In this document: positions 41,830 through 52,559 of the stretch, one piece after another
Numbering within the stretch: position 1 is the first letter of the stretch
Layout: each line of letters starts with the position of its first letter
Assembly: GCA_019677205.1 (NCBI GenBank)
Contig: JAAMXY010000296.1
Coordinates: 1-52,559 of the forward strand
Direction of reading: 5' to 3'
DNA: 52,559 nt
DNA from: Pinguiococcus pyrenoidosus
Taxonomy: Eukaryota; Sar; Pinguiophyceae; Pinguiochrysidales; Pinguiochrysidaceae
Program-made: the position numbers and the translations under genes
The notes under the pieces: model-generated
Told to the model about the DNA's origin: nothing
The model's input: only the letters and a program-made list of their open reading frames with translations
Database searches by the model: none

Positions 41830-42120
41830 AGGTCTGTGACGGGGATATGTTTTTCGACGCAAAGCACGAGATCTTCGACGCAGAGAGCTCAAGAATCCTC
41901 CCGTCGTCAATGCAGCCGTCACATCCGACGAAAGCTTTTGGAGAAGTAGAATGCGGCTTGATTCTTGCGATGCATCACGGGTGAACGCGAAATTCGACAT
42001 CCATGCTCGGACACCGGTCACATGACGCTCTTTTCCAGTAGTTGGCCGATCCCCTCCACCTCTTGCCCAGCCCAAGCTTCTTGTTGGGGCAGGCGTTGCG
42101 CTATCCATCTTTCCTTCATG

Positions 42121-44218
42121 TCAGCGGAATGTGCTCCCGGCGAAAGGAGGCGCCTCTTGCTTTGCAGCAATCCGAAGCAACTCATTGTACAGCGAAACGC
42201 AGTCGCTGCTCGTGGGAGACCCAGCGTAGATCTGACCCGCGTTCACCCCCACGGCAAGATGCGCAACAAAGTCCTCGGCACTCCTCATCGCGCTGCGCTG
42301 CGGAGCGCAGATGACGCCGATGCCCAGGGAGCGCGCCGTCTTTGCGAGGGCAAAGCAGCCTGAGACCGTCTTCCCCTTCTCTGGCGTCAGGATCAGAGTG
42401 TTGACGGTCTGCTCCTCGGAGCACTTTCGAAGATCTGCTTCTGTCCCAATGCTGTCGTCGCCCGCCAATTGCAGCGGGCACGCTGGATCACCGCCGATGC
42501 CGCCCGTTTCTTCTCTGGCGCCTTCCTCGTCCGGCCCGGCAGCAGCAGCCGCAGCCGCAGTAGCAGCAGCAGCATCGCCCGGATTCTCCTCCTTTAACTC
42601 CGAAATTCTCGTCTGCAGTGCCGCGTAGCTGCTCACGTGGACGGCGTGGACGGCGTCGATCAGGGTCGCAATGGTATTGAACTTTGTCGCCCAGTCGGCC
42701 AGCAGTTCTACGAGTTCCTCGCTACCGATGCTCTCTGCTTGCGGTTCCGCAAGGAACTTGCTCATGGCATATGATACGTCTGCCGGATCTGGAGGTGCCA
42801 CTTCTTTCTCCACGCTTGCCGCTTCGGCATCTGTCGCTGCAGTTTCTTCCTCCGTAGCTTCCGTCTCTTCCGCAGCGCGCACGAGGGCGAAGGCGCCAGC
42901 TGCGATATCCACACAGAGCGCTAGCTTTGGGGGTTGGGCTGGTGCTGTATCTGCTGCTGCTGCTGCTGCTTCATCTTCGTCATCCTTGTTCTCGTCGTCC
43001 GCTTTGTCTTCCTCGGCCTCCACAGCGGGGGTCATCATCTGGATCAAAGCTTCATGGACCTCCTGCAGCACGATGTCTACCCTTTCTGCGTGGAGTATCC
43101 GACCACCGAGTGCGCCTCGCGGCCCGCTCATGTCCTTCTCAGCCAGTATTGTATCGAAGCGTTGCTGCGCCTCCCGGATCTGTTCACGCGTGGCTGCTGT
43201 TAGTGACTGCCAATGGTTGTGCAAGGACGGTTCGCGTCGCGCAGGCCCCTTCACACCGCACCTGATCTATTGCTTCTGTGACGGACGTGGCGTTCAACGG
43301 CTGTACTCCTACGGCGGCAACGCACAGGGCGTTCTTCGAGTCTTGCTTCCCAAGAATCCCTCCGGTGACCAGAACTCCTATCGGCACCGGTAGGCTCATT
43401 TCGTTCGGCGCGAGCCCTCCGTCGTCGGCTGCTACGTTGGCGATGTGTTCGTAGATCTCCCGCTTCATATGCGTCGCGCCAGCCTTGCAAAGTGCCACGC
43501 TCAGTGCTGTGATGGCTGCCGGTGGAGCCTCAACTTCACTAAGCAAATCGTCAAGGGCCTTCTGCTTCGTAACTTTCTGCCTGAGAACCACCGGAGCCAG
43601 AAGCCCCTCGACCGCTGCGATCGCTGCGTCAAGCTTTTCTCTCCGCAGATCCGGTTCTTCCAGGAGAGTAGCGCAGGCAGTACTGTATGATGGTGGGAGG
43701 GAAAAAGCAATTGGAGGAAGAGTTCAAGAGAGAAAAGGTAAAGAGCAAAAAGGTCAAGAGACAAAAGGTCAAGAGCAAAAAAGGTCAAGAGTAAGCAGGT
43801 CAAGAGCAAGAAGGCCAGGAGCAAAAATAGAAGGGAGAGAAAGGGAGAAAGGAAGGGAAAAAAAAGCGGATGAGCATGCTTTAGGATTCGACCACCTAAC
43901 GATAGCTTGGTTGTAGTAGCAGCTCGCTCACCTGGCGCGGAAAAGCCCCATGTGGGTTGTGACTTCGACGGCCAAGACTGGAAGGCCAGCACAATCCAAG
44001 CTAGGAAAGGCTCGGACTCCCAGCACGGTATCAGCGCCCATGCTGTGGCCACGGAGCACTTGGCTGAGCTCCAGGAACGGGTCCGCACCGCGGCTGTCCA
44101 CCACATCATTGACGGACAGATTGAGCACCGCCTCCAAGTTGTGCTCGGTGAGGTAGGCCTGCACCTCCTCCCTCTCAGCGGCCGCCAGGGCCGCCTCTTC
44201 TTCGTCGGCGTCACTCAT
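42121..44218 (-). CDS. ENO4: ENO4-type ciliary enolase-like protein with N-terminal docking domain (3 exons)
   Basis: Exons 44218-43932, 43682-43262 and 43206-42121 join in phase to 597 residues. Residues about 17-57 resemble a DPY-30/RIIa dimerisation-docking fold (YLTEHNLEAVLNLSVN, DPFLELSQVL). An enolase fold follows: VLAVEVTTHMGLFRAS, then LPVPIGVLVTGG, CVDIAAGAF, ELLADWATKFNTIATLIDA, AGDDSIGTEA, FVAHLAVGVNAGQIYAGSP, YNELLRIA. An acidic/Ala insert separates parts of the barrel. By eye the catalytic residues are largely lost: the active-site His/Glu region reads GILGKQD, IEDP reads LIDA, the two barrel lysines are replaced (LILTPE and GQIYAG). It is probably structural. ENO4 in mammals is a sperm-flagellum protein. 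Confidence 0.85.
43735..43830 (+). repeat. Purine-rich degenerate repeat in ENO4 intron 1
   Basis: About eight imperfect copies of AAGGTCAAGAGCAAA. On the transcribed (minus) strand this is a long pyrimidine-rich tract inside the 249-base intron 43683-43931, extending toward the 3' splice site. Confidence 0.8.
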
Positions 44219-44880
44219 CGATCACGTGGTTCCGCTGCAGCTCTGCCAGGCGCCAATGGGCAAAGGCAAGAGATCGTTTCGTCCAGCGTCTCAGAGTGTT
44301 AAGCTCCTGCTGCGGCGCCGCCAGGGGATGCTCTTTGCAAGGGCTTTCCTGCAGCCTGCTTCTGCGGCCCCTGTTCCTTGCTGCTCGCACCACGTTCACG
44401 AGCCGGAAGGCTCGTACCCGAAACCCAACTGACTGGCGTCCGCCGGCCGATCGTGCCAGCTGCAAAACGCTGCAGAGGGGAACAAGAACATCCCAAGAGG
44501 AAGTCGGAACAAAACCCAAGTCGAAACGAAAACGAAATTGAATCAAAAGACGGTAGACATGATTGGTTGCACGGACTCCAGTAAGAGTTTTCATTGGTGG
44601 AAACTTCGAGAAGAAGTTACCCTACACCAATGAATGATGGATAAAATGATTCGTGAAGTGAACGCCCGCTTGTTTTAGATGCTATTGTGCCGGAGAGTTT
44701 CGGAAAAACTATGTACGACTGCAAGACTGCATTTTTAATACTCCTATGCACCAGTTGAGAACGCCGCCGCTGCACTGCTCTTGGTACCTGATGGTACGAC
44801 GCGCGCCCCAAGTACCCTAGGCTTCCCGTCGATGTGGCGTGCCGCTTCCTGCCTGCGGCGAGAGCCTGAAGAGTGGGGAG
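44219..44880. promoter_or_regulatory. Divergent intergenic region, ENO4 / ATG10
   Basis: 662 bases with ATTGG at 44562-44566 and 44593-44597 (31 bases apart) and a facing CCAAT at 44627-44631. The boxes are nearer ATG10 than ENO4. I see no gene here. Confidence 0.55.
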
Positions 44881-45693
44881 ATGAGCGACGCCGCGCACTT
44901 TTGCAAGGAAGCACAGAGGCTCTCGCAGCTGCTGCTCGAGGAGCGAAGCTCCTGCCCTCACTTAGTCTTGCAATGGCGCTGGAAGCATGCCTTGAACCCG
45001 CTTTACACTCTCGGCGGAGCGGATGGCTTCTTGGAGGCTGCAGTGGCGCTGCCCAGCCGGAGGCCTTGCCTGGAGGACCTGGCGGAGGATGAGATGGATG
45101 CGGGCGACGAGGAGCTCTTGCAGGATCTTGAAGAGCCGGGCCATCTAGACGATCCAGGCGTCACCAACCGCAGGGCTTCCAGGGCTCCCGAGGCTGCAGA
45201 AACGGTGGACAGCCACCTGCTTCGCCTCCACGCTGTGTGGCACCCGACGTGGAGGTGCCCGGTCCTGTACTTCCGGTTCTTCGAGGTCGTGGACACCGAG
45301 GCCGAAGGAGGTGAACGACAGCTGAGGCAGGCAGCGCTTGAGAGCATGGAGGCTTCAGCAGCCCTCCTCCCAGAAAGCAGTTCGCTGCGGCAGCTGTCAC
45401 GGTCTGGATTCGTCGGCGAGGAGGCGCACCCAGCCTTGTCCGTGCCCTACTATTTCTTGCATCCGTGTGGATCGACCGAAAGGATGCAGCTTTTGCGAGG
45501 CGAGGTCCGCCACCGGGATGCCACGGACGGTGAAGTGGGGGCAAGGGCAAGGGCGAGGGAAAGCCTGGGAACCTATTCGCCACTGCTCTCCTGGATGAGC
45601 ATGGTCGTCCCGGCGATGGGCTTGAGCGAGCTGTGGCGGCCCGCGCTGCATGCGAAGTACGCAACGCTCTTGGCTCGTGTAGAAAGAAACTGA
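44881..45693 (+). CDS. ATG10: Autophagy E2-like enzyme ATG10
   Basis: 270 residues from the ATG at 44881. ATG10 is the E2-like enzyme that transfers ATG12 from ATG7 to ATG5. Diagnostic stretches are HAVWHPTWRCPVLYFRFF (about 117-134), HPALSVPYYFLHPCGSTERM with the predicted catalytic Cys196 in the HPC motif, and LLSWMSMVVPAMGL near the C terminus. The HPC with the preceding FL and the following LSW-VVP-GL fit ATG10 rather than ATG3. An acidic linker (about 65-95) makes it longer than animal (about 220) or yeast (about 167) forms. Its stop codon is 14 bases from that of the ubiquitin-eS30 gene on the other strand. Confidence 0.88.
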   Translation: MSDAAHFCKEAQRLSQLLLEERSSCPHLVLQWRWKHALNPLYTLGGADGFLEAAVALPSRRPCLEDLAEDEMDAGDEELLQDLEEPGHLDDPGVTNRRASRAPEAAETVDSHLLRLHAVWHPTWRCPVLYFRFFEVVDTEAEGGERQLRQAALESMEASAALLPESSSLRQLSRSGFVGEEAHPALSVPYYFLHPCGSTERMQLLRGEVRHRDATDGEVGARARARESLGTYSPLLSWMSMVVPAMGLSELWRPALHAKYATLLARVERN

Positions 45694-45707
45694 TTACATT
45701 TCTTTGT

Positions 45708-46470
<763 letters not shown>

Positions 46471-46841
46471 GATGCGTCTGTGCGTCGCTCAACACCTCCC
46501 TTCTGGTCGGCCGTCTCTCGCGATGTGCTTGCGGATGGCGATGTACAGATGAGTTATGGTAGCCGGCAATTGCGGGTTCCAGTAGCTTGTCTCCTCTCTT
46601 TTAATTTTGCAATATACTAAGATTCCGATGGATCGAGTGTCGGACCATTGGAGCTTTTTTTTCGATTTTGGTCTTCCGAGTTTCCGAGTTTTCCAACAAT
46701 CAAAACAACAACAGCGTGGCGTTTCCGGAAATTCAGTGACCGAGTTGTCGGACTGATCGCTAAACCAGAAGTTTCTTTTCCGACGCCACACTTGAGGACA
46801 GCGTTAGCGGGCTTCTCTATAGCCTCCCTATCACGCAGGCC
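46471..46841. promoter_or_regulatory. Divergent intergenic region, ubiquitin-eS30 / iron-ADH-like
   Basis: 371 bases between divergent start codons. One ATTGG box lies at 46647-46651, followed by a short T run (GAGCTTTTTTTTCG) and AT-richer DNA than elsewhere in the window. Confidence 0.5.
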
Positions 46842-48848
46842 ATGCGGCTTCATCTCGGCCTCGTGGCCCTCTGGTCGGCGGCGGGCCCTGCGGCGCCTTG
46901 GCCAGCGACGGCCCCTGCCGGCCCCCGAGGAGCCCGGCGGCTTCTGCATGCCGTTGGGGAAGGAGCGCAGACCGCCAAGGACCTGGACTTGCAGAGCACC
47001 AAGCTGGGCCTGTTCAGCGACCCGGGCCCGTACTCCATGAAGCTGCGGACCAAGGTGCTGTTCGGCCTCAACGCCCTGGAGGTGGCCATGCTGGAGGCCG
47101 GGCGGATGGGGCAGCAGATGCTGGTGCTGACAGGCTGGAACCCCGCGCGGGCGGACCCGCTGTTCTGGGAGCTGGAGCCCCGCGGCGTCAACGTCACCGT
47201 CATGCAGGTGCCCTGCGAGCCGAGCGTGGACGACGCCGCCCACCTGGCGGCAGAGGTCGCGGGCCTGGCGGCAGGACCGGATGTGATCGTCAGCTACGGC
47301 TCCGGCAGCGTCCACGACATGGCCAAGGTGGTGGCCGCCGTCATCGGGACCGACGAGCCCGAAGCCGCGGGCGAGCAGGTCTACGCCATGGTGAAGGCCG
47401 CCAAGGAGGGGCGGCCGTTCGAGCTGCAGACGGCACCCATCCCGCTGTTCACCGTCGCGGGGAACGCGGGCGTCGGCTCGGAGGTGAACTCGCTGGCTCA
47501 CTTGGTGGACGACTCCTTTGAGGAGTGTGACGACGTGCTGCGCGTGGCCTTGGGCTCTCCGGACGGGTATGTGCCGCTGCCGGCCCCGTACGCTGCGATC
47601 GTGGAGCCCCGGCTGCTGATGAGCTCTCCGCCGGTTGAGAGCATGCAAGGCGCCCTCGCGTCCTTCTGGGCTTGCGTGGAGGGCTACCTCCACGGACCCG
47701 GCTTCTTCCAGGAGTACCTCTGCCTGAATGGCGTGAAGCGCTCCACCAGAGCGCTCTGCAGGTGGACGGCGAAGGAGCTGCCCGGGCAGTTTGAGGATCC
47801 CTTCGACCCCGCGGACAGCCGACGGCCGTTCGGCGGCAGCAAAGAGCGCGAGGACGCGGCCTTCGCGAGCATCGCGGCGGGCATCACGAAGGAGAGCGTC
47901 TCGAGCCGATTCGTCCTCCATGAGATTTGCTCCCACCTGTCCGCGGTCACCGGAGTGCCCTACGCCTTTGCGCTCTGCCGTTTGGCGCCCTGGTGGATTG
48001 CGCAGGCAGCGGTATCGATGGAGAGGAGAGAAGGAAGGCTGAGCCTTGGCCTGGCCCAGCTGCAGCTCCTGATGGAGACCATCTACAAGGAGCTTGGAGA
48101 TCATGGGGCCTTTGCCGACGACCTGGAAGCTCTGTTGGAGGCCAAAGCTGCCATGGAGAAGCGCCACGAAGAGACCATCCGATCTCACGAAGAGGAGGAG
48201 GATGAGGACGACTCTTCGGATCCTCAAGGAGAAATAGTATCTCCAGAGGAGGCGTTTGACCCGGCCGGAGGCGACGACCTGGTGGACATGGCGGGGAAGA
48301 AGGTGCGCACGGTGCCGAACTCCATTCGCTTCGTGCCCCTGTCCCCGATAGGTAAGACCGACTGAAAGGGCCCTTCTCCGCTCGACGCTCCACGGGCGAT
48401 GCGCTTCGCCGATTCTGGTCTTACCGGAATCTAGTCTTACCGACTTGACTTGACTCGACTCGACTCGAATCTTCTTACTATGATCTCCTGCGTCTGTCTT
48501 CCCGTAGGAGACTATGCTCTAGGCGAAGGAGGGCGTGGGATCCGGGAATTAGCGAAGTGGCTGAAGAGTAGTGGCTCATCCACCACCGACTGGCGTTACC
48601 TTCCGCTGCTCATGTCCGCGATCGCGGACGCAAGCTGCGTCCCGCTGCTGGGCTCGTACATGAGCAAGGGTGATATTGAGGAGGTTCTGCGGCGCGCCAG
48701 GGAGGAATACCTGAATCAGGATCACTACTGGAATTGGCCGTCCATTAAGCTGGACGAAGACGATCTTGCTTGTATGATAGAAGGAGCAGCGCAGGAGCAG
48801 TACAGCGCGAAGCTTGTAGAGAAAGTTGCAAAGGCACAGACGAGATAG
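46842..48848 (+). CDS. Iron-containing alcohol dehydrogenase-like protein, degenerate metal site (2 exons)
   Basis: Exons 46842-48351 and 48508-48848 join in phase (CCG ATA G / GA GAC TAT) to about 616 residues; the intron starts GTAAGA and ends CTTCCCGTAG. The N-terminal domain has the fold of group III (iron) alcohol dehydrogenases: FGLNALEVAMLEA, QMLVLTG, and the nucleotide-binding SYGSGSVHDMAKVVA (151-165), PLFTVAGNAGVGSEV. In the helical domain the usual metal ligands (Asp and three His) are not evident: the D-xx-H helix reads MQGALASFWACVEGY and the distal His motif reads GVPYAFAL. Long inserts and an acidic segment (about 445-475) make it far longer than the usual 380-450. The N terminus is hydrophobic and Ala/Pro/Arg-rich, so organelle targeting is possible. 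Confidence 0.8.
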
Positions 48849-48875
48849 AAAGAAGTCATGTTTTCGTTCCATCCT

Positions 48876-49925
48876 TCATCTGTTGGCGGCGCGCTCCGCT
48901 TCGCCAGGGGGCGTGAACACGACCCCGCTTGCGCCGATGCGATACCCAACCGTGGTGTCTGGGGCAATCGGAGACTTCTCTATGCGCATGCTACCACTCT
49001 GCCGCGGATTCTCGCGCTCGCGCTCATCCTTGGACAGCCTCAGCCTCGTGGACACGCAGTGGTGCCAGGAGTTGCCCAGCGCAGCTTCCGTCTTCGTCCG
49101 CGACGATCCGGAGCTCGTGAAGAAAGGCGTAGCTCGCGTGGTCACTTGGTTCGTCACGATGACGACGGCCTCACAGGCGTCGGCGATTTTCTTCAAGATC
49201 TTGCCTACCCGGACGAGGCTGTCCTGTCTGTCCCGCAGCGCCCCTTCGGCGTAGTCCTTCCTTGTCAGGTACGCAACACTATCGAGCACCAGAAGTCCCG
49301 CGTTCGCTTTCCGCATCGCCACTTCCAGCCCCTCCAGCTTCTCCAGGAGATCCTCCTGGGAGTCGGGAGTCAAGACAACTACGCGGCTAAGGAAGGCATC
49401 AAGTTGCCGCTCTGCATGCGCGTCTGCGGCGTAGATGTCTGGTTGCCTTGCTCTGGCGATCTCGATCAGCCGCTCTGCAGAAAACCTCCGCTCGGTGTCG
49501 ACATAGACGATCCTCACATCCTCGCCAAAGCCCCCGGCAGGAACGGGCAGGCCGGCGGCGACGCATGCGGTGAGAGCGAACTGCGTCTTTCCCGATCCGG
49601 CGTTGCCAAACACCTCCGTCAGACTGCCCTCAAAGAGACCGCCACCCAGAATCGCATCCAATCTTGAGTCGCCCAGCGACAGGCATCTGCGCCGGCGCTG
49701 AAAGTGACTAGACACCGGTACGGCGGAAGGGCAGAACGCCCAGGCGGCCTCAGAAGCGAAGCGCTCGCAGTCCCGGAAGCTGTGATCCAGAAGTTGCGCG
49801 CGTTGGAAGCAGTTCAGGAAGGCGATCTGCCGCCAGCTGCGCCGGAGCGCATCCTCATCGAGGGTCGACGGGTCGGAAGCCTCGGAGAACAGCGCAGAGC
49901 ACAGCTCTCGCGCGGAGAGCGCCAT
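48876..49925 (-). CDS. RAD51B: RAD51 paralogue, RAD51B-like recombinase
   Basis: 349 residues from the ATG at 49925 (MALSARELC); an open upstream extension to 50126 is probably 5' UTR. RAD51 paralogues help load RAD51 on single-stranded DNA during homologous recombination. The core has Walker A GNAGSGKT (107-114), VRIVYVDTERRFSAERLIEI (137-156), Walker B LLVLDS (211-216), VTNQVTT and ALGNSWHH. The DTE-FSAERL and LDSVA-RKDY stretches fit RAD51B better than XRCC3 or RAD51C. Single exon. Its stop is 27 bases from that of the iron-ADH-like gene. The promoter has E2F-like sites. Confidence 0.85.
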   Translation of the reverse strand: MALSARELCSALFSEASDPSTLDEDALRRSWRQIAFLNCFQRAQLLDHSFRDCERFASEAAWAFCPSAVPVSSHFQRRRRCLSLGDSRLDAILGGGLFEGSLTEVFGNAGSGKTQFALTACVAAGLPVPAGGFGEDVRIVYVDTERRFSAERLIEIARARQPDIYAADAHAERQLDAFLSRVVVLTPDSQEDLLEKLEGLEVAMRKANAGLLVLDSVAYLTRKDYAEGALRDRQDSLVRVGKILKKIADACEAVVIVTNQVTTRATPFFTSSGSSRTKTEAALGNSWHHCVSTRLRLSKDERERENPRQSGSMRIEKSPIAPDTTVGYRIGASGVVFTPPGEAERAANR

Positions 49926-50336
49926 GGCAGAGTTCAAAGGAAAATGGCGGGAAAAGCGCGCACCAGCTGTGACAGATGGAATCCATGGACAGACGGAGAT
50001 CTGTGACGGAAGGCCTCCGAGAAGCGTTTCTGCCAATCCCGAGGCGTTACCGAGCACGAGAAAACGGCTCCGGAGCTCTCCGGAGCCCGTCGGTCGTCCG
50101 AAGTTCCCGCCAAAACGCGGCTTCAAACTTGCTGCTCAAAGATGCTCCCAAAACGCGCGTTTCAAGCCGTGAATGGAAGCGAGAACGCCGGGTTCCGCCA
50201 AAGCTGCCCGCGGTGAATTGGCATGGGAGAGGTCGGGCACGCGCCAGTGGCCATTTGCTGACCGTACCCGGGATCTGTGCCCGCAGGCGGCTGCTGCGCA
50301 CGCGTGCCGGAAGATCGATCGGCCGCTTTTCGGATC
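49926..50336. promoter_or_regulatory. Divergent promoter, RAD51B / WW protein, with E2F-like sites
   Basis: 411 bases. TTCCCGCCAAAA at 50104-50115 is the reverse complement of TTTTGGCGGGAA, a full match to the E2F consensus; it is followed by CGCG. A second, ATGGCGGGAAAAGCGCGC at 49944-49961, lies just 5' of the RAD51B start. An ATTGG box is at 50218-50222. TTCAAA/TTTCAA motifs occur at about 49932, 50123 and 50161. Confidence 0.6.
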
Positions 50337-52559
50337 ATGTCTTCTGACTGCTACGCGTCGGAAGTGCCTCTGAGCCGTGCCGTACAAACCTCAGCGTCGT
50401 GCAGAAGCGCGCTGAAGTGGACCAGTGCGTCGCAGAATCCGCCGGAGAAAACGTCCACACCGCCGCTGCTTTCGTCAGACCAAACGGACCATGAAGACCC
50501 GCTGTGGTCGTCGTTCTCCGTTTGCAGAGCCGACCAGTCGCGGCTGAGCGGATCGGCCGAGCAAAAGTTCGAGGCTGCGACGGAGGCCTTCCGCGCTTCG
50601 TCCTTCAAGACGCCGCCACGGCCCAAGCCGCGCCGCTCGTCGCACTTCTCCGAGAGCGTCTCCAAGTCCGTGTACGCAACGAGGGACGCGGGGCTCCTTC
50701 GGGACCTGGGAACTAGCTTGCGGAGGACTCTCAAGGTTTCGAACCATGACGATGGCGAGTCGGTGGTGGCCATGAGCACTCCGTCGCGAACGAGCCCGGG
50801 CACGAAGGCTGCTCCGTCCACGGAGGAAAGCGATGGGAATGGAGCGCGCGGCCTGGCTGCCGAAGGGCCCATGCCGCAGAAGGAGTTCTGCCCGACGGAA
50901 CCCAGCCCAGCGCGATCGGCGCAAGTCGGCGCCGCTTCTTGTCCAAGCCCGCAGCGAAGCAGCCTGAAGATCTCCAGAGAGGCAGCCGGGCTGGCCTGGA
51001 TCCAGGGCACGCCGCAGAAGAAGCAGAAGCGGTTCGATGGTGCTGCAGGTGATGAGACGCAGCGGAGAGCAGAGCGAGCTTCATTGATGGGCATCAATTT
51101 CGAGGACAAAGCCCTGAAGCTGCCCTCAGAACCTACGCGGTGCGACGGCGTCTCTCCGGAGATCAGAGGAAAAGACTCGACGGTGAATGCCGGCGGCTCT
51201 CCCGATGTACCAGAGATGCGAGGAAGTGCAGTCGACGCCAGCCCAGCGCCGAAGGTGTCGTCTCGCGACTCCGTCAGCTTTAAGGGCTTCGCCACCTCCT
51301 CGACGGAGCAGAAGGCGTCGCCCGCGCGCCGAGTCACGGTGGCGGTGAGCAGTGCGGCCTGTTCCATGCTACCCGTCTTTAAGGTCCCCGAAACCGGATC
51401 CGAGAGCCCGGCAAGGCGGGAAACTCCAGGAGAAGTCAGTGGCGACAACCCGGCGCCTTCGGAGGATGCGGCGCCATCTGCGGTGCGACCTGCTGCAAAG
51501 CCAGACGCAGCTGAAGGATCCGCCAAGCCACGGCAGGGATCTGCCAAGCCGAACGGCGCCACGGGAGCACGGCAACATGTGGCCTCAGGTCGGAAAGAGG
51601 CGATTCCTGGCATTGGCTCAGCCCTCGGGGACGAATGGAAGGAAGCCTCGTGCGACGACGGCAAGAGGTACTACTACAATCGCAGAACGCGCGAGTCTAG
51701 CTGGCAGCTGCCAGCGGAAGCTGTTCTCGTTCGTGAAATTGTGAAGGGGAAAGACGGAAAGGAACGAGCAAGCATTCGCATCTTTGCCCCCGCCGAGGCG
51801 TCGAACCCCAAGGCGGAAACCAAAGATCGGCCAAGAGAGGAAGCCACACGGAAAGCGAATCAGCACCCCGGAAACGCGCGGGGCTCCGGCAAAGAAGTCG
51901 AGCAAGAAACGAGTACCCAGGTGCGTTTGTATCCAAAATCTCGCAGCAAGCAGCGAACTTCCTTAACGGGGCGGCTCGCGTGCTGATCCCCCAGCAGTCG
52001 AGGACACATCGGGTCTCCCCCGACTCCGTAGCGAGGCTCCCGAAGACACCTCTGCTGCACAAATCTAGCTGTCGGGCTAGCAAGAGTGGATCACAGCAGA
52101 AGAAGCCCCGGACGAGCAGCAAGGAGAATCATCGGCCCAAGAATCCCAACAGTACGGCGACGAAGGCACCAGCGCGAAGGGCGGCAGAAGCGGTGAAGTC
52201 GAGCCGTCGCCGTGGGAGCGCAACTTCGGAAGCAGAAACGCCCGGCACAACCGACGCACGTTCTCCTCCGCGGTTGCTTCGTCTGAGTTCCAAGTCGATT
52301 GAAGAGGCGCTGCCGGTGCGAAGATCCTCCGCGCCGGTAAACATGTCGAGCAGGAGCTCGAAGAAGAGGATTCAGAACAGCGCCACTGGCTCGAAGAAGG
52401 CTTCTGCCACCCCAGCGAGGGACAGCAAGGCTGCTGACACATCCATGTCATCAGCCAAGAGCGGGATCCCTTTCCGACGCGCGGCCATGATCGGCGAACG
52501 ACGGAGAGTCACGTCGACAGCTGCAAAGCCAAAGAGCGCCAAGTCCTCCGTGCGACGAC
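50337..52559 (+). CDS. WW-domain, Ser/Lys/Arg-rich nuclear-type protein (partial, 2+ exons)
   Basis: Exon 1 runs 50337-51920 (528 codons); exon 2 starts at 51995 and stays open to the window edge, so the gene is cut off. The 74-base intron starts GTGCGT, ends CCCCAG and is phase 0. The first 430 residues are low-complexity, rich in Ser, Pro, Lys and Arg, with SP/TP motifs. One WW domain lies at about 430-462 (GDEWKEASCDDGKRYYYNRR then ESSWQLP), which binds proline-rich ligands. The C-terminal part is a highly basic Ser/Lys/Arg region. I do not recognise the orthologue. It shares an E2F-like promoter with RAD51B. Confidence 0.7.

Noticed and set aside
49926-50126. Upstream 67-codon extension of RAD51B
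   Set aside because: It overlaps the E2F-like promoter sites and lacks family conservation. The paralogue normally starts near MALSARELC.

Overview
This is nuclear DNA from a eukaryote. Genes are interrupted by short GT-AG introns (about 55-313 bases, usually 70-120), all three standard stop codons end genes, and the proteins are typically eukaryotic (SmB, ubiquitin-eS30, ATG10, RAD51B, TSR3, a MAP3K). At least four genes are for motile cilia (CFAP47, CFAP52, ENO4 and a FAM227 protein), so the organism builds flagella. One unknown protein starts with a signal peptide followed by a phenylalanine-led, basic stretch, which resembles targeting to a red-lineage complex plastid. Together with a multi-PAS hybrid histidine kinase this suggests a GC-rich unicellular flagellated alga (ochrophyte, haptophyte, cryptophyte or similar). 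I cannot fix the phylum by eye. There are two assembly gaps (11400-11422 and 24539-24615).

Layout, left to right: hybrid histidine kinase (-); plastid-type unknown protein (+); MAP3K-like kinase (-); FKBP-transmembrane-cyclophilin fusion (+); two-RRM protein (-); unknown protein with a signal-like N terminus (+); FAM227 ciliary protein (-); large WD40 protein (+); small spliced gene (+); coiled-coil protein (-); unknown 320-residue protein (+); TSR3 (-); FMO-like monooxygenase (+); SmB (+); CFAP47 (-); CFAP52 (+); ENO4-type pseudo-enolase (-); ATG10 (+); ubiquitin-eS30 (-); iron-ADH-like protein (+); RAD51B (-); WW-domain Ser/Lys-rich protein (+, running off the right edge).

Strand alternates almost perfectly: 19 of 21 neighbouring pairs switch strand, giving ten head-to-head and nine tail-to-tail pairs. 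The divergent intergenic regions are rich in CCAAT/ATTGG boxes. In three of them two same-orientation boxes lie exactly 29 bases apart start to start, and in a fourth 31 bases. Convergent junctions are often very tight (14 and 27 bases between stop codons) or hold short tandem repeats.

The most interesting gene is the spliced FKBP-TM-cyclophilin fusion, which would place two unrelated prolyl isomerases on opposite sides of one membrane. Other points of interest are a ciliary enolase with a docking-type N-terminal domain but no catalytic lysines, an iron-ADH-like protein without recognisable metal ligands, the shared CFAP47/CFAP52 promoter, and E2F-like sites in the RAD51B promoter. Exon borders were inferred from GT-AG signals, reading phase and family conservation, without transcript data.
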